Shown: one piece after another, positions 1 through 11,381 of the stretch
Position numbering within the stretch: the first letter of the stretch is position 1
Layout of the letters: each line of letters begins with the position of its first letter
Assembly (NCBI GenBank): GCA_016806645.1
Contig: JACSYO010002116.1
Location: 2,669,501 to 2,733,500, forward strand
DNA from: Ophiodon elongatus
Lineage: Eukaryota > Chordata > Actinopteri > Perciformes > Hexagrammidae
Direction of reading: 5' to 3'
DNA: 64,000 nucleotides
The notes under the pieces: model-generated
Database searches by the model: none
Told to the model about the DNA's origin: nothing
What the model saw: the letters and a program-made list of their open reading frames with translations, nothing else
Position numbers and translations under genes: made by a program

Positions 1-1063
1 GACCCATTGACCTTTGCCTGTGTTTGAGAGGGAGGCAGCCACATGGTACGATGGGGGTCTGTCAGGCTCTGGTTATGGGGCATTATTGACCCAGGATTTA
101 TAAATATTTAATGCACACATTAAGATCATGGTGGAGGGTGGCCATTAGAGTTCTCCAATAAAGAGGCTCTCACAATGATTGAGTGGTGTGGCAGAGCGAG
201 TGGCTGGTCGTTGGGTACAGAGAAACCTGCTGAGACAATATACTGTACCTCCAGCCTGCCTGCCAGGCTTCAGAGCTCTTAAAACCAGCTACAACTGAGC
301 AAGCTTGTCATTTTTTGATTGCACTTTTACCCTCCGAATTTTTCTTTTTGTGTGCCTTTTCTTTTCTTTTTTTCTCTCTGTTGGTTATTGTTTTTGCGAT
401 GAGAGACAGTTTCCTTGGTTTCATGTGTGGGGCAGTAAAGACTGAATAAACGTAGAGTTTGTTCAACATTGAATAACAGAGACAGCAGTGAGCAAGGCGA
501 TAGATTCAAACCCGTGTACGTGTATCTGAAACAGATAATGCAATGTCAGGAAGCAGATGTGTGGCAATTGTTATCAGACACATTGGATTATCGAGGGAAT
601 GATTTGAAGCACAAGGCGATCGCAGCTGAAAATTAAACGGCTCTTTTGAGTGCATCTGTCCTTTGCGCTATCAGCAGCTCTTGGACTATCTCCCCGACAG
701 TTGCCATGCGATCTGTGCATGCTGCCTGACATAATAAGCTGTGATATGCTGATTGCCACTCAGGTTTGCCATCGTTTAATTGTGCATTAAAGGCAGAGGT
801 GGCCTCGGACAATGTTGCCTTGATGAGGAATTGACATTTTGTGACCTGCTCTCCACGACCACTCAGGATGCAAGATAAGATGCTCAGTTGTTTTTAAGGA
901 GAACCACCATTCTTCCCTCATACACTTCTATCCTTCTGTTTGACCCACTTGATGAGTATAGATTTCACGTGGCCCCCCTTTCAGCGCTCAAACTATAAGA
1001 GGTTCAAAACGATACCAGCCCTTATAGACAAAGGATAACCTTGCTCTTTCAATGTATTGATTC
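1..1063. other. Intergenic sequence downstream of ebf3
   Basis: No gene, RNA gene or repeat is recognised. The two short minus-strand open frames here (61 codons or fewer) resemble nothing known. Confidence 0.6.
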
Positions 1064-1069
1064 TTTATT
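1064..1069 (-). terminator. Candidate distal poly(A) signal
   Basis: AATAAAG on the minus strand, about 2.2 kb after the stop codon. It is followed within 30-45 nt by a G/T-containing stretch (GGTTATCCTTTGTC), which suits a cleavage context. Confidence 0.35.
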
Positions 1070-1739
1070 AACTAGGTGGCTTAATGCAATGAAATGAGGG
1101 ATTTGAATGAGCCCCATTTGGGGTGCTTTGAATAAAAAGCTTGCACTGTTTATGAATGGCTACAATGAACCTTTGAAGCACCACAGATGCAGGATATGCT
1201 GATACAAAGACCAGTAGGAATATGTCACAATGTCAGAGTGCTTTGCTGAAAGAATATGAGTAAAGAGCAGTTTTCATCTTTTATGGATGTTACACTTTTC
1301 CACAGGTTTCAAACAGTTATCTCTATGGCAAAGTCTAAACACTACAACTTACAGACGAATCACAGGTTTGTCTTCAGAAGTTTCTACTGTCTCTTTTCTT
1401 TGTTCTGATTGTCAGTTTGTCTGCCAGCCAAACTGTACTTAAAACTGAAGAAGTCCACAGTTGAGGAGCTATTGTGTTTTTACTGAAAACTTTAATAAAA
1501 CATCACTTATTCATTTCTGTTTCCATTCCAAATGTTGACATTTTTTAATTTTCTTCCCTGTAAACACATGTAAGCTATGTGGCAGAGTCATAAGTGGTGA
1601 GTAAAAATGACTTCTATACATTCTACAAAACAGAAAAAAATACAACCACAAATGGAGTGTTTTTTTTATCTCCAAGGTTGTCCCTCATGCACATTAGTCT
1701 CTATTGGATCTTAACAACTATCATATGGGTCACAAACAA

Positions 1740-1745
1740 TTTATT
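1740..1745 (-). terminator. Candidate middle poly(A) signal
   Basis: AATAAA on the minus strand, about 1.5 kb after the stop codon. Confidence 0.25.
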
Positions 1746-2614
1746 TGACAATACAACCAACAAAGTTTTCTCCAAAATGGTCTGTATAGATAATTTAAAA
1801 TCAATATAAAAATAAACAATGAAGTTTGACTTCCCCTTTAAAAAATGGACAGAGAGTCTTGACGGAGTAACACAAATTTTTGAGGATACACGTGAAATAT
1901 ATGCACATTGCATTTCATCAATTACAAAAAGAAAACAAATGAAGGCAACAGTTCTTGGCTGAATTATCTGTGCTGCATCACTATATTAAGGGCATGACGA
2001 TTAATACATACATAATGAAAAGCAATATACAAAATTTCAGAGATAAATACATTATTTATAGTTGATATGTTACAAAATTTCCCTCAGTGAGCGCAAGTGT
2101 GTATTTGAACAGAAATATGACGATGAACTACTATACTCCTACATTCTCAATGGATTTTAATTTTGTTTTTTAAATGTTTTTTTGTTGATCTAAAAGAACA
2201 TGAAAAAGACAGATGTATAAATATTTAGCACAAGTTTGGCAATATCACAATAGTCTACAATTTTTAACCACATATAAAACACATAAGGGAGTTGGAGCTA
2301 GAAGGGGGAGACTGCTCCTCATCAACAAGAAACAGACTTCACAGTAGCCTAGGAATGCATTAATATACAGTGCTAGCAAAAAAGTTGAAAAACATGGCAA
2401 AACACACTTGCTTAAAAGGAAGCTCTAGACATGGAAGTACATCATATTCATCAACAGAGCAGTGTTTTGTACACGTCAGTGTGCTTGTTGAATCAAAGAG
2501 GATTTTTTTTTTTTTTACTTTTGAAGATGATTTCTAGCTACAATAAATTACAAAATTTAAGTTAAAATGCAGGAATGAAACATGATACAACCTTACCCAC
2601 CCAGCCCCACCCTT

Positions 2615-2620
2615 TTTATT
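2615..2620 (-). terminator. Candidate proximal poly(A) signal
   Basis: AATAAA on the minus strand, about 620 nt after the ebf3 stop codon. It would give the shortest 3' UTR. Confidence 0.3.
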
Positions 2621-3240
2621 CGTATTTGTTGTACTTTTAAGATCAATTCTACATTATATATCTCATATATTTTCCAGTTGAAATTCAAACTGTCTTGGCC
2701 CCTGTGTATTTTTCTCACACATAAAAATACAAAAAGTCACATTATAAAGACACACAACTGTTGTGAATCTATTAAAAGAGAGTTGGAACAGAAAAACAAT
2801 TTCTGAAGTTCATTGGCAAATGTACTGTACATCAGTGTTTTTACTTTACAACCAGATGGGTGAGTCCACAGAGTCCCTTCCAGTATTGAATGTGTGGTTG
2901 ATTGGAGAGATCCAAGGCCGAAGCACAAACCGACAGGTATACAAAATAAACCCTTCATCATCCCGTGTCCTCTTCAAGGGTGATAAAATGGGAAGGAAAA
3001 AATAAACAAATAAAAAAAAAAAATTCCCACAGAAAAAAAATATTGTTCCTCATGAAATCCTTTTCGTCTGCGGGTTGCGAAAGTCATTTAAAAGAAAAAA
3101 AAATCATTTCTTTTTTTTTTTGTCTTCTTCATCTTTAAAAACAGAACAGGCGTTTGACTATACATTACACCAGCGTTTTTGCTGTGTGCTCCTGTGAAGT
3201 GGTAATGTGTAGACTGGTGCTTGAGATGATGAAAGTGCAT

Positions 3241-3272
3241 TTACATTGGAGGGACAACCAGGCCGGACATGG
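3241..3272 (-). CDS. ebf3: ebf3 terminal coding exon (AMSGLVVPPM, stop)
   Basis: The coding part of the last exon is only 32 nt. It completes the Ala codon and encodes MSGLVVPPM followed by TAA at 3243-3241. The acceptor is TTTTTTTCAG. AMSGLVVPPM is the invariant vertebrate EBF3 C-terminus, which confirms the reading frame through all upstream joins. The exon continues into the 3' UTR. Confidence 0.96.
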
Positions 3273-3381
3273 CTGAAAAAAAATAAAGGAAAAAGAAGAT
3301 TAGTCTATTAGCCTAAAACAGTTCTGTATATAAATATAAAACATTTACTAACATTTTGTAGTTTAGCATGTGTATGGATGC

Positions 3382-3384
3382 GTG

Positions 3385-3419
<35 letters not shown>
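3382..3419. repeat. (GT)n microsatellite
   Basis: About 19 dinucleotide units with one CG interruption, in the last ebf3 intron. Confidence 0.9.
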
Positions 3420-4403
3420 TGAGTGAGTCCTGCCATCTGACAGTGCGTGAATGTATGCTTTAATGTGCCTGTTTGCGTATGTGCCTGTGAGTGTTTGCCG
3501 TGTCCGCCAGCCTGCTGCTGCACGTCCTCCTAACGGGGAGAGTTTGAAAACCTCCCTCCTGCTCTGACATTTCAGCCCCCAGCATGCCAGTCTTGCTATG
3601 TGTGATATTTCTCCTGGCGTTGGGGTAATGGCAAACAGTGGCCCAGACTCCCAGGAGACGCGGCCGCGGTGACGGCAGAGCAACAACACGGTCACTTCCC
3701 ACAATGCCACAATGCTACAGTACTAGACACTCCTCAGACTCCCCTCAGATTCCTTCTATCGCTCCCTTTCCTCCCCTCGTCTCTTTATCCTCTACTCTCT
3801 AACACTGTACAGCGCATTAGTCCTACATTTCCACATTCCCCAAGTCGCGCCTCCGCGTCATTATCTAAGAGAGATTAGACAAGATCAAAGGTAGCTTCCG
3901 TTATTTTACGAAGACCATCTGCTTAGGATATCATTAGCAACTGTACCTCACCGTGCGAGTTTATATATTCAGTACTTTCACACGTTTTAACAATTAGGCG
4001 ACTAGTGGAGTGCTGGGATGATATATTATTATATTGCGCAGAGTATATTTGTAGAGTCATGGTTGAAATGCTTTTAAGTTTGCCAGCGCAGATGATGGCA
4101 AGGCATTGCTCATTAATTTCTGCACAACATGTATTAATAAGTATGAACGTGTAGCAAGATGAACTTTAATTTCCCACTTCATTAAGCCCAATGTTATTAA
4201 TCTTGGGGCACACACTACGGCTAAGCTTGTTTTCAAAGTAATCATGTTGGTCATGACACATGCACAAAACCTAATAAACATAATTACTAAAACAATTCTG
4301 GGAAGGTCTTTTCCTGCGACATCAGAGGGGATCATTTGTATGAAAGGGCAACAAGGATGCATGTTTGCATTGCGCAGACGTGAGACGACGCTTGCAGTCT
4401 TAT

Positions 4404-4541
<138 letters not shown>

Positions 4542-4721
4542 AGGTGCGTGTAGGAATGCTCTGTGTGAGTGTGTGTAGGTGTGAACTGAAAGGTGTAAAT
4601 TGGCCTGTCAAAATGCATATATTTGTAATGATTAATCCCTCACCAAACCGGACAGAGGCCTGAGCCGCGGTATCTGACCAGTAGTCCGTGGGGAAGGGAT
4701 GAGGGGGTGAGGGGGGCTCAC

Positions 4722-4811
4722 CTTGCAGTCCGTTGCCGTTGGCGCTGGTGCAGGAGGGGGGTGGGGAGGCCTGGGGTCGGACCACAGGGGCGAAGGCGCT
4801 CTTTTGTTTAA
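4722..4811 (-). CDS. ebf3: ebf3 exon 16: KQKSAFAP / PPPSCTSANGNG segment
   Basis: The 90-nt exon completes a split codon and encodes KQKSAFAPVVRPQASPPPSC then TSANGNGLQ, plus one base of an Ala codon. Joined to exon 14, the split codon reads ATT (Ile), giving SPYGIKQKSAFAP in frame. The acceptor is TCTCTGCAG and the donor is CAAG/GTGAGC. The Pro/Ser-rich end is the EBF3 form. If the donor is not used, the frame stays open about 220 codons into the intron because the CA/GT repeat there contains no stop codon; that extension is unlikely to be real protein. Confidence 0.97.
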
Positions 4812-5239
4812 CTGCAGAGACGATAGGGAGGGAAAAAGGAAGGAGGGAGGGGTGAGAGTGAGAACGTGCTGTGAGTAGTGCTGGAGACGGAGAGGGCAGT
4901 TAAGGTAAGGCTAGGATAGTATTACTGCCAGGGGGGATACACGATCAGTACTCACAGGCCCCTACCATCAACATCTTGTCCGGTTGAACAAATACAGGTG
5001 GCACATGGTGAAATACACATAAAAATGAATATCCCTGCTACTCTTGAGCTACATGTGTGTTCTCCGAAGTGCTAAAACTAAACAAGCCCCCGTGAATGAA
5101 TAGTAATATATTATCACCATCAATAATGTTACAACCCTGTCAGAAGTGATTCATAGAAGTGAAAACGAATGTGGGAGCTGGAATTAAATCAGCAGCAGCT
5201 TAGTGCTACTACAGCGTGCGATAGTGGCAAGCTACTCAC
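4812..5239 (-). other. ebf3: ebf3 intron between exons 14 and 16, 428 bp
   Basis: No coding sequence resembling the mammalian Ser-rich exon 15 (IVPSSPTM... to FSFSPANVISA) is visible on either strand here. The sequence is AT-rich and unique. Both ends are canonical (GTGAGT ... CTGCAG). Confidence 0.8.
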
Positions 5240-5425
5240 TTCCATATGGGGAGTTGGCAGAGGATCCGTTGAGGAACCCAGGGGAGCTTGGCACTCCCAG
5301 GTTCATACCAGCGTTGCCGTAGCCATTCATGCTGTTGCTGACGGAGTTGTAGCCCGACTGCTGCGGGGTGCTGCTGGAGATGTAGCCCCGGGGGGACACA
5401 CTGCTGGTGTTCCGGCTGTAGCCCA
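5240..5425 (-). CDS. ebf3: ebf3 exon 14: Ser/Gly/Asn-rich transactivation region
   Basis: The 186-nt exon completes a Val codon, then encodes GYSRNTSSVSPRGYISSSTP, QQSGYNSVSNSMNGYGNAGM, NLGVPSSPGFLNGSSANSPY and G, ending one base into the next codon. It is low in charged residues and rich in Ser, Asn, Gly and Tyr, as expected for the C-terminal activation region. GYSRNTSSVSPRGY and FLNGSSANSPYG identify EBF3. The acceptor is TTTCCAG and the donor is GGAA/GTGAGT. In mammals the next exon continues IVPSSPTM; here the next recognisable exon is the KQKSAFAP exon. Confidence 0.97.
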
Positions 5426-5842
5426 CTGGAAAACATGGGTGGCAGATAGAAATTTAAGTTCATTCATTTCTTTCCTTCGGTATGCAGAGTTTACCAGGGA
5501 AATGTTAACTGATGACACTAGATGATAACAGGGATTTACTGCTGCAGTCAAACATTTTTATACCGGCACATTCTGCAGATGCAACTTTAATAAGAAAAGA
5601 ATCTGGCACTTAATTGGACCCTTTAACTGCCTATATTATGTGTGAGCATGGGCTAGTGAACCCGGTGTTCAAAAACCTAATTTCTATCTCTTTTCTCATT
5701 TTAATGAGTGAAAAAAGGGTGGAATGTAACTATTTCTCGTTTTGGCTGCAAACCCCCTGGAATCCCCTCAAGGACCCCAGCATGTCCCTGGACCCCACAT
5801 TTGAGAACCACTGAGTTATGGAGCTGTACCCTAAACACATAC
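5426..5842 (-). other. ebf3: ebf3 intron 13, 417 bp, containing a repeat remnant
   Basis: This short intron lies between two coding exons. Its right part (about 5665-5813) resembles a degraded hAT-type non-autonomous DNA transposon, listed separately. The remainder is unremarkable. Confidence 0.85.
5665..5813 (-). mobile_element. Probable degraded hAT-like non-autonomous element (MITE)
   Basis: On the minus strand the block begins CAGTGGTTCTCAAATGTGGG, which matches the terminal inverted repeat type of many hAT-family non-autonomous elements (CAGTGGTTCTCAA...). A region of G-rich and C-rich short runs follows. The opposite end near 5665-5675 (GGTGTTCAAAAACC on plus) is only a weak inverted copy, and I could not find an 8-bp target-site duplication, so that boundary is uncertain. 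It carries no coding sequence. The identification rests on recalled family features, not on a search. Confidence 0.45.
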
Positions 5843-6014
5843 CTTGGTCATTCCCTTGTGACTCAGACACATTGACTGCTAGCTGGCTGCTGAAGGAGTT
5901 GACTCCCATCATGCCGTGGGAGGCTGTGTTAGCGAGAGAGGGGATCTGGTTGTGGTTGCGGGGAACGCTGTACAGGGCCTCGGCGATGTCAGCTGCCCTC
6001 TTCAGAATGATCTC
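5843..6014 (-). CDS. ebf3: ebf3 exon 13: helix 2B and start of transactivation region
   Basis: The 172-nt exon encodes EIILKRAADIAEALYSVPRN, then HNQIPSLANTASHGMMGVNS, FSSQLAVNVSESQGNDQ and the first base of a Val codon. The first third is helix 2B, the rest begins the Ser/Asn-rich C-terminal region. The stretch before GMMGVNSFSSQLAVNVSE is slightly shorter than I recall for human EBF3. The acceptor is TTTTCAG and the donor is CAAG/GTATGT. The 223-bp intron to exon 12 (6015-6237) includes T-rich runs near 6053-6074 and nothing else. Confidence 0.98.
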
Positions 6015-6237
6015 CTGAAAAGCGAAGAGAAGGCAGAGGTTTTGTTATTTATGTTTTTTTTTTGTTTTTTTTTATATAGCTGTGCTGTTGCTTTGATGCA
6101 TAGTTCGTGGCTATATGGTTAACTCACAGCACATGTAGCCTACATTGTTCCAGATATAGTGATGAAAATACCCTTTGGTTATACTATCAGTTAGTTTTCA
6201 ATGGTTCCTTATTTAGCCGAGCTGTGTGGATACGTAC

Positions 6238-6303
6238 CTGATTGTTGTGGGGCATTCCATACAGGGCTTCAACAAGATCAGCCGCCCTCTTCAGTAGCAC
6301 CTC
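6238..6303 (-). CDS. ebf3: ebf3 exon 12: helix 2A, the vertebrate duplicated helix
   Basis: The 66-nt exon is phase 0 at both ends and encodes EV, LLKRAADLVEALYGMPH and NNQ. It is the extra copy of HLH helix 2 that makes vertebrate EBF proteins helix-loop-helix-helix. The start of exon 13 encodes the other copy (ILKRAADIAEALYSVPR). As a symmetrical exon it could be skipped without breaking the frame, leaving a single helix 2 as in invertebrate COE proteins. The acceptor is CATCAG and the donor is CAG/GTACGT. Confidence 0.98.
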
Positions 6304-9300
6304 CTGATGAGGAAAACAGGAAGATTAAATGTTAAGACCCACACAGATTATGTTTTGTGACCCCAGTGTTCCGTACAGTAACAAACAATATAAAAAAAAA
6401 CAACTTTACACAGCAGGGTCGTGGAGAGCTTTCGAAATGTTTACATATTCAACGGCCTAAATAAAAGCCACCCTGATTTAAGAGGCACCGGTGGTGCATT
6501 TATACGGCGCTACCACTTTGCTCCTTCCAACCATGCAGAGCAGTGAATAATGTTCCCTATCTTAATTAAACTGGCATAGTCCTTTAAAAACAACACCTCA
6601 ACCCTGATTCTGGGCTTCACGTTTGCTCTGGAGTTCAGCGCCGAGTCCTCTCTCTTCAGAACAATAAAGTGAATTAGCTCTGGGTTAATCTAGTTCTGTT
6701 GTAATGACATTAAGGAATTTTTCAATTAACCTCTTTGACTGGCTGTTGCAAAGGACTTCACAAATGACTTCCCATCCAGCAAGAGCTGGGTGCTTGTGCC
6801 TTGGGGACACGGATGCTCAGGATGTGGTCTTATCCATGTCTGCATGCTTGCCCCCGCTTGACAATGCGGATTAGCTGTGTTGCTTTGGCTCTTAACACTG
6901 AAAATGAGTTGGCCCCGGATCCTGTTCCCCCCACTGTTTCGGGCTTCCAGCTAGGTGGGGTTTGGCCCGTTCGTGTGTCTTTATCTGCTCTCTGAATTCA
7001 GCACTTACAATTAAATCCCTCTCAAGCAACCAGACTGCTCCCTTTGTTTTCTATAATACAGAGGGCAATATGCTCGATGAAAACCCTCTTCTCCTTTTAG
7101 AGTGCATTTAATCTGACAAAGGCAAATTGCAGACACGACTGTTGCGTGTGTTTTAAAAATGCTCGCTTGTTGTCACCTGCTGTAGAGCAGAGATTTGTCG
7201 ACTGTGCTGTTAGAACCCTGGTTAAAAGCAATGCAAATCTGTCACCAGAAACATCTCAGATGGCACTTGTTTTCTTCCCACATTCGCCGTGTTTTCTTTT
7301 GCGGGCCGCGGTAATTTGTCTGAAGTGTTCCATCACTTGGCAATAGCAGTGTGGGATTAAGACGGCAGCTGCCGTAAATGAATGTAAACACAGCCTTCGC
7401 GCCTTCAAACAGCGGCCTCCAAGACTTGGCCTGCATTTCCAAGGCACAGCGTATGTAGTGTTTACGGAGTGTGTGTATGGGCCCTTTCATCCTGAGGAGC
7501 ATATCTACCAGTCCTTGATTTATCAAGATGAATCACTGTAGAAGCCACTTCCAGCGTATGCCATGCTCTCTTATAGAAACATATCGCTTAATCCACCCCA
7601 AGTTACCGGATGGGTGGCTCTTAGAATGGGCATTTACCTCTGAAATTGGTGTGTATGCTCAACGTTGCATGCATCTAGTTTGCATACAAATAAAGAATTA
7701 TGGTTGTCGTGAGGCAGGTAGACTAAATGAGAGGACCAGCTGTCTTGATGTGTTCTCATCAGGCAGAACAGATTTCTCTCTCTCTTGCTGAGTGAGATAA
7801 AGTGGTTTTCTTTCTTTTTGTCTGCAGTTAATAATTACCAATAATCTATTCTATCATATTTCAAGATCTCCTACATGGCTCTCAATTTTAAACAACAATT
7901 AAAGCAATTAAGACTGTCGCGTTCGCAAGCCATGTTTCATTCTCTGTAAAACGTCCTCTCCCTCCTTGTCCATATGGTACTTTGCAGCAGTGACATAAGG
8001 ACTGCTTGGAAAAAGGAGGAGAGAAAACGATATTGCCTCTCATCCTTAATCTGTCGTTTACCGCGTGGTGTCTTAACTAACCAAGCTGACTCGCAAGGCT
8101 ATGCTTAAGTGCAACCTAGTCATATCCGAGGATGATGAGAAGTGCTGCACCCAATCAAGGAAGAAGTTTGTTTTCTTCTGACGAGACGCTTTCATGCATA
8201 TCAGCTCACGCTGTGAATACGATTAACACGGAATAGTGTTCTGAGGGCATTTCCATGTAAATCTCAATACTACTCCAGCATAAGTGTAATTGGCTTTCTT
8301 GTCATGGAGACATATCAGAACACACCATGTTAAATTGAAACAATTAAAGGCCTCAAATGATTTCTCTTGTTCTGTGACAAATGCGTGACAGATTTCTGCT
8401 ATTGTTTGCCGTGCTTTGCATAAAGGTCTCGTGTTCAACAACTGTTTAAATGGGGCCGCTCAAATGACAAATCACCTCAGATTTAGAGGCTGTTTTTTTG
8501 TGTCAATGCCGAGAAAAAAGTGAAAGGAGGCCATAACAAATGATCTGTTATAAAGAATATCTAACAATAAGGAGAAGTGGTCTAAAACGGCCTGAATGTG
8601 ATTCTTCAAGCACTAGATTAACATGGATGTTGTATTTATATTATCACAGTTAATAAAAGAGGGCCTAGGTTATGTAGCTTGGAGTGCTAATGCCATTATA
8701 AAACTGTAAGGCAATTACTCTGTTAGCTCTAGCCTGAGGTAATGAATGCATTTAGAAGCATAGGGCCATTAGATGAAGGTACTTCAAAGAGCACAGGAAG
8801 AGAGATTCATTTAAATACATGGGTAATTGCTTGACATGAACACATTTGTAATATTTTCTCCTTGTGGATTACGCAAAGAATTGGAAAAGAATGGGCTTAT
8901 GCTCATTTTGGGAGGAAAGAAAGGAATCCAAAGCAATCAGCTTAATAATAAAACAATATTGAGTTTCCACTTTTAATTTCATAATGAATCTAATTTGTTA
9001 CAGAAGAGAGAAATTGAGTGTGATATAATGTGATATCCAGTCTATTTGTCCATTACTGCCAGAGGGCACAAAATGGTATTATAAATTGTCTTTTTTATAT
9101 TATGAATAGAAAATTGTTTTATAACAAGATCTTAAAAAGGAGGGTGAATTCCAAAGTCTCTCTTCACTTAACGCGATGCCCGCAAACCAATCTCCTTTCT
9201 CATCACTTGACTGCTCACACTTATTACTTTCATATTCACCCTGGACTTTGCATTGAATTTTTATATCTCCACTCCTCCCACAGGGTCAGACTGTCATCTA

Positions 9301-11292
9301 CGATGTTGTCTTAGAATTACGAGGTAAACTTCAATCAGAGGCAGCTTCCCCCCTTTTTTTCTCTGTGTAGCAACAATATTAGCGTGCATCCCTTGCTATC
9401 CATGAGCACTCCCATATTGGCTTTCTGTCTCCTTACAATTACCACGTGTCTTACTGGTCCCAGGGAGAAGGCTGGTGGAAATCAATATAGCGCAGTAATA
9501 TTATCAACTGGAGGGTGAAGTCATGGGAAGGGGGGGTTAGAGGCGGTGAGTGGACTTGGTGTCGATTTGCCTTTCTGCTAATGCACACCGCGCGTCCTCC
9601 AGCTTTATCTTCTTTTTATAGAGTCTCTCTACCTCACCTGCACCCTGTAATGGCTGTTCTCTATATGCTGTTTCTGTTCTCATTCCAAATGTACATGCAA
9701 GCGTCAGCTCGCCGCGGGCTGTTTTATTGGGAATGTGCTTTTGACCCCGTGAGCTGACCCTCAGATGGCAAGCTTAACAATGACGAATCACTTGGTGGGA
9801 TCATTTACATGCCCCCTGAACCCCATATTTGGGTCCATTAGAGAGCAAATCAAATATTTATGTTGTTTATTGGAAGTGCAGGGTTTCATCTCACTCTGTG
9901 ATTGTTTCATGCAAAGGCCGGGAGACCGTGCTATATTAAGTATATGCACACCCAGGAAACTAATCTTGGGTTCGGTGTCAAAATCTGTCTCGCAACGCTT
10001 TGTATTCAAGGAAAGAAGTCAGGTTTCGCGGTAATAAAAAAAGCTGTGTTTAACATTGTTGCTCTCTTTGTTCTAAAGATGTGGATTTCACAAAGACATT
10101 GTGACTTTATAAAATTGAAACAGTGTAGCTAGATTGACCAGTGATGCCTGCGGAGATAGTGAAAGCCATGTGGATATTAAAGGCAAGTGTACTTTACCTT
10201 TTGGTCTACGTTTACAGTTGAAATTAGAGTAACATTTCATGTCTAGGTGTTGTTTCCTGTCTCCACAGGGACTGACTCTAATTGAAACACTTCATATACT
10301 GAACCAGGGACTAGCTGTGATGTTCCATTTCTCCACATTGCCTTGGTCAAACGTCTATGGCTACCACACAGTCTGTTCTTTATTAAATTGTCCGTTGGAC
10401 GTTAATGATATTGCTGTGTTGCATGCTGGGATTTAATAGATAAGGTCTTAAAAGGTTTTACAGTATTATTAAAACTCTGAGGTGGCCACCACTTTACCAC
10501 ATGCCAAGGGGTTTTGAATGTAGTAATCAGTTATATTATTACACTTGACACATCTGGAACGTCAGTCACCGAAATGGTTACTGGCAGGGTGGCAATTAGT
10601 GAAAACACAAAGTTAGATTTTATCAATAGGAAATGGAGAGAGTAAGAGAATCAAAGGGATGAAAAAAGTAAAAGAATCAAAGAGTTTCTGCAGGGGAGAA
10701 GAAAAGAAAAGAACATGTGCACCTTAGTTTTCATGCGCAGGTCTTTCCGGCAGCCTATTTATGTGCCATACTGGTGTGTCTAAAACTGATGTGGCTTTCA
10801 ACTCCTTCACCCAGGTTCAAAAGAAAACAATAAGAAAGCCAAAGCATAATAGCATGCAGTCTTTGTCTATTAGCTGCAGTAAGACTAGGGGGTTTACGGC
10901 ACAGGGTTCTGTAAACAAAAGATTAAACCAAATCGAGCTGCAGAAAATGAAAGGAAAACATGAGTGGGGTAATGAGGGTGCAGACGTCGTTTCTGACCAG
11001 ATTACCATCTCCACAGACTACTGGAGAGGAAAACGCCTGATTGAGCTATTTTACCACACAGAGAGTTTACGCCTCTCTCCACACACAAAACCAATACCAT
11101 TACCACGCTGGTTAGTGGGTAAGCCACATATGTGAAGCAAAGCTGTTACGGTTTGGGGTCACAGTGCTCTGCCTTGATGGTAATGTTGTTTTGTTTATTT
11201 GTCACATTCAGGGAATTAAGGCATTATCATCCAGACAGCTCTGTCGCGTTGCTGTTCTGTATTTGTCTGCGCTGCAGAGAGACTGTACTGAC
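6304..11292 (-). other. ebf3: ebf3 intron 11, 5.0 kb
   Basis: This is unique, mostly AT-rich sequence without long microsatellites. It has an octamer motif at 7231-7238 and AT-rich, TAAT-containing stretches at about 8560-9140. No exon, RNA gene or mobile element is recognised. Confidence 0.85.
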
Positions 11293-11381
11293 CTTTGGTA
11301 ACCTCTCAGGATCGCCGGGGTGTCTGGGGATGACCTTCTGCAGCCTCTGGAAACCATAGTCGATGGTTGGCTCATTTAGGG
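11293..11381 (-). CDS. ebf3: ebf3 exon 11: linker and start of HLH region
   Basis: The 89-nt exon completes the Ala codon and encodes LNEPTIDYGFQRLQKVIPRH followed by PGDPERLPK, ending in phase 0. It carries helix 1 of the atypical HLH dimerisation motif (YGFQRLQKVI). The acceptor is CTTTCAG and the donor is AAG/GTCAGT. The residues match the mammalian EBF family throughout. Confidence 0.98.

Larger units (their letters stand above)
1064..3240 (-). other. ebf3: Probable ebf3 3' UTR
   Basis: Downstream of the stop the sequence is AT-rich, with several T- or A-runs and no coding frame. AATAAA hexamers in the sense orientation lie at 2615-2620, 1740-1745 and 1064-1069. The leftmost has a T/G-rich stretch just beyond and is taken as the possible far end, but any of the three could be used. 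The extent is inferred, not seen. Confidence 0.4.
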
